64,000 nucleotides of DNA from an uncultured Collinsella sp. (GTDB lineage: Bacteria > Actinomycetota > Coriobacteriia > Coriobacteriales > Coriobacteriaceae): positions 1-64,000 of the forward strand of contig CATXXF010000006.1 of assembly GCA_958403395.1 (NCBI GenBank). The letters run 5' to 3'. Numbering within the stretch: position 1 is the stretch's first letter; every line of letters begins with the position of its first letter. This document shows positions 35,002 through 44,815 of this stretch, piece by piece. The notes beneath the pieces are model-generated. The model did no database searches. It was not told the DNA's origin and saw nothing but the letters and a program-made list of their open reading frames with translations. Both the position numbers and the translations under genes were made by a program.

Positions 35002-35733
35002 ATGAGTTTGATAGAACAGTTGCGAGGCGCTATGGAAGAATCGATGCACGTCGGCGAGCAGGAAACGAGCCTACAGGACCAGTCCTACCACACCATTCGA
35101 CGCAAAATCGTCTACCTGGACTACAAGCCGGGCGAAAAGCTGGGCGTCAAGCAACTTTGCGACGACCTAGATATGGGGCGCACCCCTGTGCGCGAGGCTT
35201 TGGTTCGTTTGGCGCAGGAAGGCCTGGTGCGCACCGTGCCCCAGAGCGGTACCTACGTCTCGCCCATCAACCTCACCCTTGCCGAGAGTGCCTGTTACAT
35301 CCGCGAGCATCTGGAAAAGCAGGTGATTGTGGAGTGCTGCGCGCGCGCCACGTCGGCTGGCATCGAGCAGCTCGACCGCGCCATCGTGCTGCAGGAAAAG
35401 GCCATGGCCGAAGAGGATCGCATCGGCTTCTTTTTGAGCGACAACCTCATGCATCACATGATTTTTAGCATCGCATGTCGCAGCACCGTGTGGTCGTGGC
35501 TCGAAGAGACCAATGCCGACCTTGAGCGCTTTCGCTGGCTGCGCGCTGCCACGCAGGTTCTCGACAATCAGGACATCGTGAACGAGCACAAGCAGATTCG
35601 CCGCGCTATCGCCGGTCGCGACCCCATCGAAGCGAGCTTTTTGGTCAGCAAGCACCTGCATATGATGTTTCGCAACCAGACCGAGGTCCTGGACCAGTTC
35701 CCCGAGTACTTCGAGACCAGCAAGCTCCGCTAA
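35002..35733 (+). CDS. GntR family regulator, FadR/FCD subgroup
   Basis: This 243-residue protein has a GntR winged helix (about 25-90, with KLGVKQLCDDLDMGRTPVRE and LVRTVPQSGTYVSP) followed by an all-helical FCD ligand domain. The metal-binding histidines of FCD domains have candidates at LMHHMIF and NEHKQI. It should respond to a small carboxylic acid or sugar acid. The start at 35002 has a poor ribosome site; the ATG at 35032 (GAGG nearby) is an alternative. It is divergent from the YeiH-type transporter, the most obvious target. Confidence 0.85.
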   Translation: MSLIEQLRGAMEESMHVGEQETSLQDQSYHTIRRKIVYLDYKPGEKLGVKQLCDDLDMGRTPVREALVRLAQEGLVRTVPQSGTYVSPINLTLAESACYIREHLEKQVIVECCARATSAGIEQLDRAIVLQEKAMAEEDRIGFFLSDNLMHHMIFSIACRSTVWSWLEETNADLERFRWLRAATQVLDNQDIVNEHKQIRRAIAGRDPIEASFLVSKHLHMMFRNQTEVLDQFPEYFETSKLR

Positions 35734-35781
35734 CCTGCCAAAAAGGGACAGGTTTATTTTGGCAGGTTTTATCCGGGCAAA
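35734..35781 (+). repeat. GGGAC palindrome family B, copy 1
   Basis: CCTGCCAAAA (35734-35743) and TTTTGGCAGG (35757-35766) enclose AGGGACAGGTTTA; TTTATCCGGGCAAA follows. Three more copies are at 37906-37953 (reversed), 41105-41152 and 41581-41628. It begins one base after the GntR stop. Confidence 0.85.
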
Positions 35782-35787
35782 TGCAAC

Positions 35788-35822
35788 AAGGCCCGGCTCC
35801 GTCAAATGCGGAGCCGGGCCTT
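35788..35822. terminator. Bidirectional terminator between gntR and glmS
   Basis: AAGGCCCGGCTCC (35788-35800) pairs perfectly with GGAGCCGGGCCTT (35810-35822). It serves the two convergent genes. Confidence 0.85.
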
Positions 35823-35845
35823 AGTCGCTAGAACGGCGGAACCAA

Positions 35846-37693
<1,848 letters not shown>

Positions 37694-37794
37694 AGGATAA
37701 ATCCCTTCGTTCGCGTGACTGCAAGACGTCCACGCACAAGGGGCGCTGAGACGTACAATGTTCGAGTATTGTACTCACGCAGGCGCAAGCTGAT

Positions 37795-37827
37795 ATACCA
37801 GAAGTGGTATCTCAACTTAGATACCAC
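37795..37827. promoter_or_regulatory. Three-half-site operator upstream of glmS
   Basis: ATACCA-GAAG-TGGTAT (37795-37810) overlaps GTGGTATC-TCAACTTA-GATACCAC (37804-37827), giving three TGGTAT half-sites. A second symmetric element, GTACAAT-N8-ATTGTAC, is at 37753-37774. Both lie between divergent glmS and the LacI gene. TGGTAT half-sites recall amino-sugar GntR (NagR/DasR) boxes, but the spacing differs. Confidence 0.4.
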
Positions 37828-37905
37828 CCGATGCACACACGTCCAGCCGGTCCAAACCACCACAATGGGGACAGGCACCTTCGTGGCAGTCGCGCTGGCA
37901 ACGGC

Positions 37906-37953
37906 GTTTCCCCAGATAAACCTGCCAAAATAAACCTGTCCCTTTTTGGTAGG
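37906..37953 (-). repeat. GGGAC palindrome family B, copy 2 (reversed)
   Basis: Read on the minus strand it is CCTACCAAAAAGGGACAGG continuing to TTTTGGCAGG and TTTATCTGGGGAAAC, matching the other three copies. A related GGGGACAGGCACC lies just upstream at about 37867. Confidence 0.8.
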
Positions 37954-38004
37954 TTTAGGATGCTACAATCTGGCTTGTACTTGAAACGCATCAAAGGGGC
38001 CGCT

Positions 38005-39117
38005 ATGGCAAAGGTTAAAATCAGCGACGTCGCGCGCGAAGCCGGGGTTTCGTTGGGCACGGTTTCCAACGCGCTCAACCATCCCGAAAAGTTGCGTCCC
38101 GAGACCCTCAAGCTCATTAACGAAACCATCAATCGACTGGGCTACCTGCCCAACCAAAGCGCTCGTCAGCTCGCGGGCGGCGCCACCAAGTCCTTTGGCC
38201 TGGTGCTCCCCCGTCTCGACCACGGCTTTTCACTCCAAATCGCCAGCGGCGCCCACAACGAGGCCCGCAAGCACGGCTACGACCTGCTCATCGCCAACGC
38301 CGATAACGACGATATTCTCGAGGACCATTACCTGCGCTACTTTATGGGCACCCAGATGTCCGGCGTCATGGTTCAGCCCATGGCATCCCCCGACTGGCAC
38401 CCCGCCATGACCAAGATGCCCGTGCCGATCGTCCATCTGGACATCCATTGCTCCGAGCCCGGCTACTACGTAGCGGCCGACAACGAGGCCCAGGGTCGCA
38501 TCATTGCCGAACTTGCCATCGCCCGCGGCGCGCACCATATTGTCGTCGTCGGCCGAGCAGCATTTATGCAACTCACCCTGCGCGTCCTTGGCATTCATAA
38601 AGCGCTCGCTCTACACCCCGATATCAAGATCGAAGTCATCGACGCCGGCGAATGGAATACCGCTGCCGACGGCTACGGCATCGGTGCCCAAATCGCCGAG
38701 CGCCCCGCCGACGAACGCCCCGATTTTGTCGTCGGTCTGACCGACGTGCTGGCCTCGGGCGTCATCTCGGCGCTGGTCGACAAAGGCATCGCCGTCCCCG
38801 GGCAAGTACGCGTAGCAGGTTGCGATGGCAACCCACTCGCTTGGAGCGGATCGGTCCCGCTCACTACGGTAGCGCCCCCGGGCTACGAGATTGGCCGCAA
38901 GGGCGTTCAATTGCTCATGGAGCAAATTGAGAACAAGGCCCCGGCAAAGACCAAGCACGTCCACATCGGCTCTGCCGCGCGCACCGTCACCGCGGTCACG
39001 GCCATCGAGGACATCAACCGCCAAGAACTCGTGCGGCCGTTCCTGCTGGAACGCGCCAGCACCCAGGCAAGCAGCCAGACCGACGCCACGGCCATCAACC
39101 TCGGTGCGTATCTATAG
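38005..39117 (+). CDS. LacI family transcriptional regulator
   Basis: This 370-residue protein has an N-terminal LacI helix-turn-helix (ISDVAREAGVSLGTVSNALN, residues 6-25) and hinge NQSARQLAGG. A periplasmic-binding-protein-like sugar domain follows from about 62. I start at the ATG at 38005, with AGGGG at 5 nt; longer in-frame starts would read through a repeat element. The C-terminal 40 residues (LLERASTQASSQTDA) extend past the usual fold. It is not adjacent to a transporter; the TGGTAT sites upstream are candidate targets. Confidence 0.9.
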   Translation: MAKVKISDVAREAGVSLGTVSNALNHPEKLRPETLKLINETINRLGYLPNQSARQLAGGATKSFGLVLPRLDHGFSLQIASGAHNEARKHGYDLLIANADNDDILEDHYLRYFMGTQMSGVMVQPMASPDWHPAMTKMPVPIVHLDIHCSEPGYYVAADNEAQGRIIAELAIARGAHHIVVVGRAAFMQLTLRVLGIHKALALHPDIKIEVIDAGEWNTAADGYGIGAQIAERPADERPDFVVGLTDVLASGVISALVDKGIAVPGQVRVAGCDGNPLAWSGSVPLTTVAPPGYEIGRKGVQLLMEQIENKAPAKTKHVHIGSAARTVTAVTAIEDINRQELVRPFLLERASTQASSQTDATAINLGAYL

Positions 39118-39144
39118 CACGCCCGCAAGTATGCTAAGTCGCCG

Positions 39145-39190
39145 CTCAAGCAAAAGGGGCCCGACCATTGCCGGACCCCTTTTGCTTGAG
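39145..39190. terminator. Bidirectional terminator between LacI and HAD genes
   Basis: CTCAAGCAAAAGGGG (39145-39159) pairs perfectly with CCCCTTTTGCTTGAG (39176-39190). Confidence 0.9.
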
Positions 39191-39230
39191 CGCAAACGTG
39201 GGCAATTGCTCGTTTCAACACCGCAATTGT

Positions 39231-39881
39231 CTAGCGCACGGCCTTGACCGCCGCCGCCAGATCGAACAGCGTATCGAGCACGGCCTCGCAGCCATCCACC
39301 ACGTCCTGCGGCAGCGGCACGATATCGGGGACGGCGAAGACATGGCATCCGGCCGTGATGCCCGAGACGCAGCCGTTGCGCGAATCCTCGACCACGGCAC
39401 ATTCCTCGGGAGCAAAGCCCGCGCGCTCGCAGGCGAGCAGATACATCTCGGGGTCGGGCTTGCCGTGCACGACGTCCTCGCCACACGTTACCGTTTCAAA
39501 CTTGTCAAAAAGACCGACCATCTTAAGGTTGCGCTCGGCCGTAACGAGGCGCGACGACGTCGCTAGGCCCACGTGATAGCCCGCAGCTAGCAGCTCGTCT
39601 AGGCACTCGGCGGCGCCGGCCTTAAGTTCCAGTTCGGTCTTGACCATCTCGTCGCGAATCTCCTTGTGGCGACGATAGATCGCCTCGGTGGTTTCGTGGC
39701 TGCCATAATGCTTATCGAGGATGTCCATAACATCGGGCAGCGTGCGGCCGATAAACTGATGGATCAGCGCTTCATCAATCGCGAGCCCCAGCTCAGCGGC
39801 GCCTGCCTTCCAGGCCTTAATCCCCAAACGCTCGGTGTCGACCAGCGTTCCGTCCATGTCAAAAATAACAGCCTTGATCAT
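39231..39881 (-). CDS. HAD superfamily phosphatase or phosphomutase
   Basis: This 216-residue protein has all four HAD motifs: DMDGTLVDT (8-16) with the nucleophile aspartate, ATSSR, GKPDPEMY, and VVEDSRNG. A helical C1 cap (about 17-85) places it with beta-phosphoglucomutase and small-sugar phosphatases; a phosphosugar substrate is likely but not readable. GAGGGGG precedes the ATG at 39881. The gene is convergent with the LacI regulator and single. Confidence 0.9.
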   Translation of the reverse strand: MIKAVIFDMDGTLVDTERLGIKAWKAGAAELGLAIDEALIHQFIGRTLPDVMDILDKHYGSHETTEAIYRRHKEIRDEMVKTELELKAGAAECLDELLAAGYHVGLATSSRLVTAERNLKMVGLFDKFETVTCGEDVVHGKPDPEMYLLACERAGFAPEECAVVEDSRNGCVSGITAGCHVFAVPDIVPLPQDVVDGCEAVLDTLFDLAAAVKAVR

Positions 39882-40048
39882 ATCGGCCCCCTCACCGGAT
39901 TGTGTTACTGTCACTCTACCGCACTTTACAAACTTGTATATAACGTATATAGCATATTGCACTTTCGTTACATAGATAGAAGACTTATGGCAAGTAACGC
40001 ATTAGGATTATAGTTTTCGACCGAGTACTCAACGATAAGGATCGTTTC

Positions 40049-40927
40049 ATGATTTTAGACACCACGGCACCCGCAGAGGAGCTTCAAGACAAGCTATCGG
40101 CGCTCGAACAGCTGCTTTTGGCATACGGGCGCGTGGCTATCGGGTTTTCCGGTGGCGTCGACAGCAGCTTTTTGGCCGCCGTATGCGCCCGCATCATGCC
40201 TACCGATACCCTCCTCGTCCATCTCACTACGCCGCTCATCGGCACGCCCGAGCAGGCTTCGTTTGAGCAGTCCGTTGATGGGCAGGCCAATGAGGGGCCG
40301 CATTTTAAGCTCCCCGTGCTCAATCTTTCGGTCGATCAGCTGCAACTCCCCCAAGTAGCCTGCAACGATGCTAATCGCTGCTACCACTGCAAGCACGCCG
40401 GCTTTACCGCCATCGTCAACCACGCCAAGTCGCTCGGCTTTCCCACCGTCATCGATGGCAGCAATGCAAGCGATCGCGGTGACTACCGCCCCGGCATGCG
40501 TGCGGCAGAAGAGCTCGGCGTACGCTCACCCCTTATGGAGGTCGGCTTTACCAAGGACGAAGAGCGCGAGCTGCTGCGCGCATGGGGCTATCCCGTTTGG
40601 AACCTGCCGGCGGGAGCATGTCTTGCCACCCGCGTCCCCACGGGCGAGGAGCTTACGCGCGAGAAGGTCGATTTAATCCGCGCCTGCGAGGATTACCTGC
40701 ACGATCTTGATCTGGCACAGGTACGCGCGCGCTTGGTCGGCGGCTGCATGCATATCGAGGCCGCACCCGCAGATGTCGCCAAGATTGCCACCCTCGGCGG
40801 TGCCGCCGTCGACGACAAGGGCAAGACCCCGCTGCCCGCCGTTATCGAGTCCGCGCTGCGCGAGCTGGGCTGCGACCATATCTCCCCCGAGGTCACCCCC
40901 TACATTCACGGCAACATGAACCTTTAG
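40049..40927 (+). CDS. larE: LarE-like ATP-dependent sulfur transferase
   Basis: This 292-residue protein is of the LarE/PP-loop family, which transfers sulfur to make the nickel-pincer cofactor of lactate racemase. The PP-loop SGGVDS is at 34-39. Cys111 and Cys114 (CYHC) plus Cys191 (GACLATR) give three cysteines, the pattern expected for the iron-sulfur LarE subtype rather than the single sacrificial cysteine type (inference). No larA, larB or larC is in the window, so the partner genes are elsewhere or the target is different. AAGGAT precedes the ATG. Confidence 0.88.
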   Translation: MILDTTAPAEELQDKLSALEQLLLAYGRVAIGFSGGVDSSFLAAVCARIMPTDTLLVHLTTPLIGTPEQASFEQSVDGQANEGPHFKLPVLNLSVDQLQLPQVACNDANRCYHCKHAGFTAIVNHAKSLGFPTVIDGSNASDRGDYRPGMRAAEELGVRSPLMEVGFTKDEERELLRAWGYPVWNLPAGACLATRVPTGEELTREKVDLIRACEDYLHDLDLAQVRARLVGGCMHIEAAPADVAKIATLGGAAVDDKGKTPLPAVIESALRELGCDHISPEVTPYIHGNMNL

Positions 40928-40954
40928 GTTACGCCGTTTTACAAACGGCGTAAC
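40928..40954 (+). terminator. Hairpin directly after larE
   Basis: GTTACGCCGTTT (40928-40939) pairs perfectly with AAACGGCGTAAC (40943-40954) over a 3-nt loop, starting at the base after the stop codon. There is no U-tract, so it may act in mRNA stability. Confidence 0.6.
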
Positions 40955-41104
40955 TGCTCGGCGCTGCGCAGGCCCCGGGCACGGCAATCTGACGTTCAAC
41001 TTCACGGGCGCGACCAAAAGGTCAGCGCCCGCTTGTTTCACGTCACCTTACCGCACCCGGAGCCTGCTCGCTCGCATATGCTCAACCTGGACTGCGTTAA
41101 CTGA

Positions 41105-41152
41105 CCTACCAAAAAGGGACAGGTTTATTTTGGCAGGTTTTATCTGGGGAAA
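41105..41152 (+). repeat. GGGAC palindrome family B, copy 3
   Basis: CCTACCAAAAAGGGACAGG to TTTTGGCAGG, then TTTATCTGGGGAAA. With copy 4 (41581) it forms direct repeats that bracket the decayed winged-helix locus. Confidence 0.85.
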
Positions 41153-41224
41153 TTATCGCGAGGCAGTCGCCCCTCTAGCGCCCATCAAACTTCGAGAGAC
41201 GATAGAGGGGCAATTCGGCTGCAT

Positions 41225-41335
41225 CTACTTCTTCCGATAGCGGCGGTTGCGGCTCGTCGATGAACCCATTACTTCGATGAGCCCTTTATCCGCCATTTTT
41301 GGCAGATAGTAGCTGACGGACGAATTTTGGCATTC
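41225..41335 (-). pseudogene. C-terminal remnant of a winged-helix DNA-binding protein
   Basis: The minus-strand frame ending at the TAG at 41225-41227 encodes NSSVSYYLPKMADKGLIEV followed by MGSSTSRNRRYRKK. This has the look of the last winged helix of AlbA_2/ATPase-type (COG2865-like) or Fic-type regulators: a recognition helix, then K-G-L-I-E-x-x-G and an arginine-rich wing. There is no start codon or body; the frame closes at a TAA (41357-41359) just inside the TCTCTAA cluster. It is best explained as an internal deletion that left the promoter sites and the protein tail. Confidence 0.55.
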
Positions 41336-41339
41336 CGTC

Positions 41340-41507
41340 TCTCTAAAACAATAGATTTATCTCTCTAACTTTAGAGAGATAAGCGCCTTGTTTTAGAGAG
41401 ACATTAAGGGAGATGTATCGAATTCGCTGCTAGATTGCCTAATGCTATCTCTCTAACCAACCTTCTCTTTAGAGAGACATTTAGAGAGACGAGCGCGACC
41501 TCTCTAA
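41340..41507. repeat. Cluster of eight TCTCTAA/TTAGAGA sites
   Basis: TCTCTAA occurs at 41340, 41362, 41450 and 41501, and its complement TTAGAGA at 41371, 41393, 41469 and 41481. The first two and the third and fourth are each 22 bp apart, about two helical turns. The dense clustering in both orientations looks like an iterated operator, not a coding or CRISPR array. The remainder of the 40.95-41.71 kb gap has no other gene. Confidence 0.65.
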
Positions 41508-41580
41508 TCATGGGCTCCACTCTTTAAGGTGCACACTTCCTAACCGTGCCCTAAGTTGCGATGAAATAACTCACGATTAG

Positions 41581-41628
41581 CCTGCCAAAAAGGGACAGGT
41601 TTATTTTGGCAGGTTTTATCTGGGGAAA
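41581..41628 (+). repeat. GGGAC palindrome family B, copy 4
   Basis: CCTGCCAAAA (41581-41590) and TTTTGGCAGG (41604-41613) around AGGGACAGGTTTA, then TTTATCTGGGGAAAC. Confidence 0.85.
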
Positions 41629-41635
41629 CGCAAAT

Positions 41636-41668
41636 AGGGCCGTGACACCCATACGGCGTCGCGGCCCT
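41636..41668 (-). terminator. Terminator of the sugar operon
   Basis: AGGGCCGTGAC (41636-41646) pairs with GTCGCGGCCCT (41658-41668). It lies about 40 bp after the EIIA stop on the minus strand. Confidence 0.7.
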
Positions 41669-41710
41669 TTTCCTTGGAGAAGGATCAATTGATTGAACGG
41701 GATGACCGTT

Positions 41711-42163
41711 CTAGTCTTCGAGTCCGCTATTGATGAGCTCCGCAATCTCAACGGGATCGGTGCTCGCGCGCACCTTGTCACGGAAGCCGGCGTCCATCAG
41801 CATCACGGCAGCCTTGGAGAGCAGACGCAGGTGCGTAGTTCCGGCCTCGCCGGCGGGCACGTACAGCGCGAGCGCAACATCGACGGGCACCCCATCGAAG
41901 CTCGGCCATTCAACGGGTTCGGTCAGTTTAAGCACGGCAACGCCCGGCGTGTGGATCGCGTCGCTTTTGGCATGCGGAACGGCAAAACCGGCGACAAGGC
42001 CGGTCTCGGCCTCGTTCTCGCGAGCAATGAAGGCGGCCTCTACGGCAGATGCGTCATCGGCAAAGCCGAGCTCGATGGCCTGCTCGGACAAATAATGTAG
42101 GGCGTCCTCGCGCGAGGCGGCGGTATACCCGATTGTCACTTGGTTGGCAGATACAAATCCCAT
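41711..42163 (-). CDS. PTS fructose-type EIIA component
   Basis: This 150-residue protein is the phosphate-carrying EIIA of a fructose/mannitol-type PTS. It takes phosphate from HPr on a histidine in FAVPHAKSDAI (about residue 65) and passes it to EIIB. The usual length for this domain is about 150. AAGGAAGG lies 5 nt before the ATG. It is the last gene of the operon, five genes away from the EIIBC it must serve. Confidence 0.9.
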   Translation of the reverse strand: MGFVSANQVTIGYTAASREDALHYLSEQAIELGFADDASAVEAAFIARENEAETGLVAGFAVPHAKSDAIHTPGVAVLKLTEPVEWPSFDGVPVDVALALYVPAGEAGTTHLRLLSKAAVMLMDAGFRDKVRASTDPVEIAELINSGLED

Positions 42164-42174
42164 GGAAACCTTCC

Positions 42175-43113
42175 TTACAACACGGACCTGACCGCAGCTT
42201 CGATGCCGTCGGCGTCCAAACCGTACTTGTGCAGCAAATCGACCGCAGGACCGGACTCGCCATACACATCGCGCACGCCGACGCGACGCATCGGCACCGG
42301 ATGCTGCTCTGCGAGCACCGAGGCCACGGCCTCGCCAAGACCACCGATAATCGAATGCTCCTCGGCGGTGACCACGCAACCAGTCTTCTTGGCGCTGGCA
42401 ACCACCAGGCGCTCATCAAGCGGCTTAATCGTGTGCATGTTGATGACCTCGGCATCGATACCATCGGCAGCGAGCGCCTCGGCAGCCTCAAGCGCCTCGG
42501 CGACCATAAGGCCACAAGCGATGATGGTCACATCGGACCCCTCGCGCACGACCACGCCGCGACCAATCTTGAACTCATAGTCCTCGTGATCGTTGATGAC
42601 CGGTGTTGCCAGGCGGCCGAAGCGCATGTAAACCGGGCCCTCAAACTCATAGGCGGCGCGCACACAGGCACGAGCCTCGACGTCGTCGGCGGGAACGACC
42701 ACCGTCATACCCGGAATCGTGCGCATGAGTGCGATATCCTCGCAGCACTGGTGCGTGGCGCCGTCCTCGCCCACCGAAATGCCGGCATGAGTAGCGCCAA
42801 TCTTGACGTTGAGGTGCGGGTAGCCGATGGAATTGCGGACCTGCTCGTAGGCGCGACCGGCGGCAAACATCGCAAAGGTGCTCGCAAAAGCAACGCGGCC
42901 CGTGGTCGCGATGCCGGCGGCAAGACCCATCAGGTTGCTCTCGGCAATGCCGGCGTCGTAGAAGCGCTCAGGGTGCGCAGCCTTAAACTTACCGGTCTGC
43001 GTGGCGGCGGCCAGGTCGGCATCGAGAACCACAAAGTCATCGCGCTCATTGCCCAGCTCGACAAGTGCCTCGCCATAGCTAACGCGCGTGGCGACTTTCT
43101 TGACGTCTGCCAT
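42175..43113 (-). CDS. Transketolase, C-terminal subunit
   Basis: This 312-residue protein covers the pyrimidine-binding and C-terminal domains of a split transketolase. Landmarks are RVSYGEALVELG, GIAESNLMGLAAGIA (the pyrimidine-site glutamate region), GATHAGISVGEDGATHQ, and the C-terminal VTAEEHSIIGGLGEAV. It pairs with the gene at 43113; the two overlap as TAATG. The complex transfers two-carbon units between ketose and aldose phosphates with thiamine diphosphate. Split transketolases are common in Gram-positive anaerobes and often travel with sugar operons. Confidence 0.93.
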   Translation of the reverse strand: MADVKKVATRVSYGEALVELGNERDDFVVLDADLAAATQTGKFKAAHPERFYDAGIAESNLMGLAAGIATTGRVAFASTFAMFAAGRAYEQVRNSIGYPHLNVKIGATHAGISVGEDGATHQCCEDIALMRTIPGMTVVVPADDVEARACVRAAYEFEGPVYMRFGRLATPVINDHEDYEFKIGRGVVVREGSDVTIIACGLMVAEALEAAEALAADGIDAEVINMHTIKPLDERLVVASAKKTGCVVTAEEHSIIGGLGEAVASVLAEQHPVPMRRVGVRDVYGESGPAVDLLHKYGLDADGIEAAVRSVL

Positions 43114-43943
43114 TAGAGCTCCTCCCCTGCTGCTGCGAGCTCGGCCATGGCCTGCTCAAACTGTTCATCGTTGGGTGCCTTGCCGTGCCAGCCCACCTGG
43201 TTTTCCATAAAGGAGACGCCCTTGCCCTTCACCGTCTCGGCGATAATGGCCACGGGCGAGTCGCTCACTTTGCGGGCCTCGGCAAAGGCGGCGGCAATCT
43301 GCGCCATGTCGTTACCGTCGGCGAGCTCGATCACATGCCACTTAAAGGCGCGGAACTTGTCAGCGAGCGGCATGGCCGAGTTGACTTCATCGATCGTGCC
43401 GTCAATCTGCAAGCCGTTGTGGTCGACGACGGCAACAAGATTGTCGAGCGCATGGTTGCCGGCGAACATGGCCGCCTCCCACACCTGGCCTTCCTCGCAC
43501 TCACCGTCGCCCAGCAACGTGTAGACACGGTAGCCGTCGCCCCAGTGCTTAGCGGCAAGCGCCATTCCAACTGCAGCAGAGATGCCCTGACCGAGCGATC
43601 CGGTGGACATATCGATGCCAGGGGCGTCGTTCATGTTGGGATGGCCCTGCAGTCGGCTGCCAATATGACGGAGCGTCTCGAGCTCTTCGACGGGAAAATA
43701 GCCGCGATTTGCCAACACCGAATACAGGCCCGGCACCGCGTGACCCTTGGAGAGCACAAAGCGATCGCGATCGGCCTTGTGAGGGTCGGCAGGATCGATA
43801 TTCATTTCCTCAAAGTACAGATACGTCATGATGTCGGCAGCACCGAGCGATCCACCCGGGTGTCCCGACTTGGCCGCGTGAACCGCAGTCACGACACCCT
43901 TCCTGACCTCATTGGCGACCTTCGCCAGCTCCTGGTTGGTCAT
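43113..43943 (-). CDS. Transketolase, N-terminal subunit
   Basis: This 276-residue protein is the diphosphate-binding half of a split transketolase. It contains SGHPGGSLGAADIMTYLYF, VLSKGHAVPGLY, GSLGQGISAAVGMA, and the thiamine-diphosphate motif GDGECEEGQVWEAAMFAGNH ending in DHNGLQ. It starts at 43943 with GAGAGG upstream and ends overlapping the C-terminal subunit. The position between transaldolase and EIIA suggests co-production with sugar uptake. Confidence 0.93.
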   Translation of the reverse strand: MTNQELAKVANEVRKGVVTAVHAAKSGHPGGSLGAADIMTYLYFEEMNIDPADPHKADRDRFVLSKGHAVPGLYSVLANRGYFPVEELETLRHIGSRLQGHPNMNDAPGIDMSTGSLGQGISAAVGMALAAKHWGDGYRVYTLLGDGECEEGQVWEAAMFAGNHALDNLVAVVDHNGLQIDGTIDEVNSAMPLADKFRAFKWHVIELADGNDMAQIAAAFAEARKVSDSPVAIIAETVKGKGVSFMENQVGWHGKAPNDEQFEQAMAELAAAGEEL

Positions 43944-44006
43944 ACGAATTCCTCTCTTGAGAACAACCCCGGCACCGGATGACGCGATGCCGGGGCAATC
44001 CACTCG

Positions 44007-44690
44007 TTAAGCCTGAGCGACGACCTTCTGCCAGTCAGCCTCAAAAGAGGCGAGGCCCTGGTCGGTCAGCGGATGATGCAGGCACTTCTTGAGAGCGGCC
44101 ATGGGCACGGTCGCAATATCGGCACCGAGTAGCGCGGCCTGGGTCACGTGGTTGGGCGTACGAACCGAGGCGGTGATGATCTCGACGGTGTCGTCGACGT
44201 TCTTGCCCGTCCAGTCGTAGTTCTTAATGCAGGTCACGACGTTGTCGAGCTGCGAGATACCGTCCTCGGCGATGTCATCGAAACGACCGACAAACGGGCT
44301 GATGTAGCGAGCACCGGCATTGGCGGCCATAAGGGCCTGCGTCGGCGAGAAGACGAGCGTCATGTTGACGCGCACGCCAGCATCGGCCAGCGCACGGCAG
44401 GCGGCAAGGCCGGCCTCGCACACGGGAAGCTTGACCACGATGTTGGGGGCGAGGGCGGCAAGGCGCTTGCCCTCCTCGATCATACCCTCGGCAGTGGTAG
44501 CGGTAGACTCGGCGGAAACGGGCAGGCCCTCGCAGAGCTCGGCAATCTTGAGCATATGCGGCTCAAAGTCGGCAAGCTTGCCGCCGGTCTTGGCGTACAG
44601 GGACGGGTTGGTGGTAACACCGGCCAGGCAGCCCCAGCTCTTGGCCTCGGCGATCTCGTCCAGATTGGCGGTATCGATAAAGAACTTCAT
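44007..44690 (-). CDS. Small transaldolase / fructose-6-phosphate aldolase family
   Basis: This 227-residue protein is a TalC/FSA-type class I aldolase. It has MKFFIDTANLDEI at the N-terminus, GVTTNPSLYAK, the Schiff-base lysine in IVVKLPV, and SPFVGRFDD. Such enzymes act as transaldolase or cleave fructose 6-phosphate to dihydroxyacetone and glyceraldehyde 3-phosphate; sequence alone cannot separate these. Next to a split transketolase, transaldolase is the better guess. AAGGAG lies 8 nt before the ATG. Confidence 0.88.
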   Translation of the reverse strand: MKFFIDTANLDEIAEAKSWGCLAGVTTNPSLYAKTGGKLADFEPHMLKIAELCEGLPVSAESTATTAEGMIEEGKRLAALAPNIVVKLPVCEAGLAACRALADAGVRVNMTLVFSPTQALMAANAGARYISPFVGRFDDIAEDGISQLDNVVTCIKNYDWTGKNVDDTVEIITASVRTPNHVTQAALLGADIATVPMAALKKCLHHPLTDQGLASFEADWQKVVAQA

Positions 44691-44727
44691 GGTGCAAACT
44701 CCTTCGAAGGAATCCAAAACTCAAAAA

Positions 44728-44758
44728 ATAGGACAAAGGGGATGTCCCTTTGTCCTAT
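44728..44758. repeat. GGGAC-like palindrome, family D
   Basis: ATAGGACAAAGGG (44728-44740) and CCCTTTGTCCTAT (44746-44758) are perfect 13-bp arms around GATGT. The core GTCCCTTTGTC also occurs in 26044-26075. Confidence 0.65.
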
Positions 44759-44760
44759 GT

Positions 44761-44796
44761 GCCGGGCCTGCGGCTGGGACATGCCCCAGGCCCGGC
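44761..44796. terminator. Intra-operon hairpin
   Basis: GCCGGGCCTG (44761-44770) pairs with CAGGCCCGGC (44787-44796) directly after the GatZ-like gene. Without a clear U-tract it may tune the expression of the downstream genes. Confidence 0.5.
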
Positions 44797-44815
44797 GTCG
44801 CGTAGGAAAAGCTAC

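Noticed and set aside
37694..38004. glmS ribozyme in the glmS leader
   Set aside because: No recognisable ribozyme core; the leader is short and holds operator-like palindromes and a repeat.
41340..41507. CRISPR array
   Set aside because: The units are 7 bp, in both orientations, with irregular spacing; no cas genes are near.
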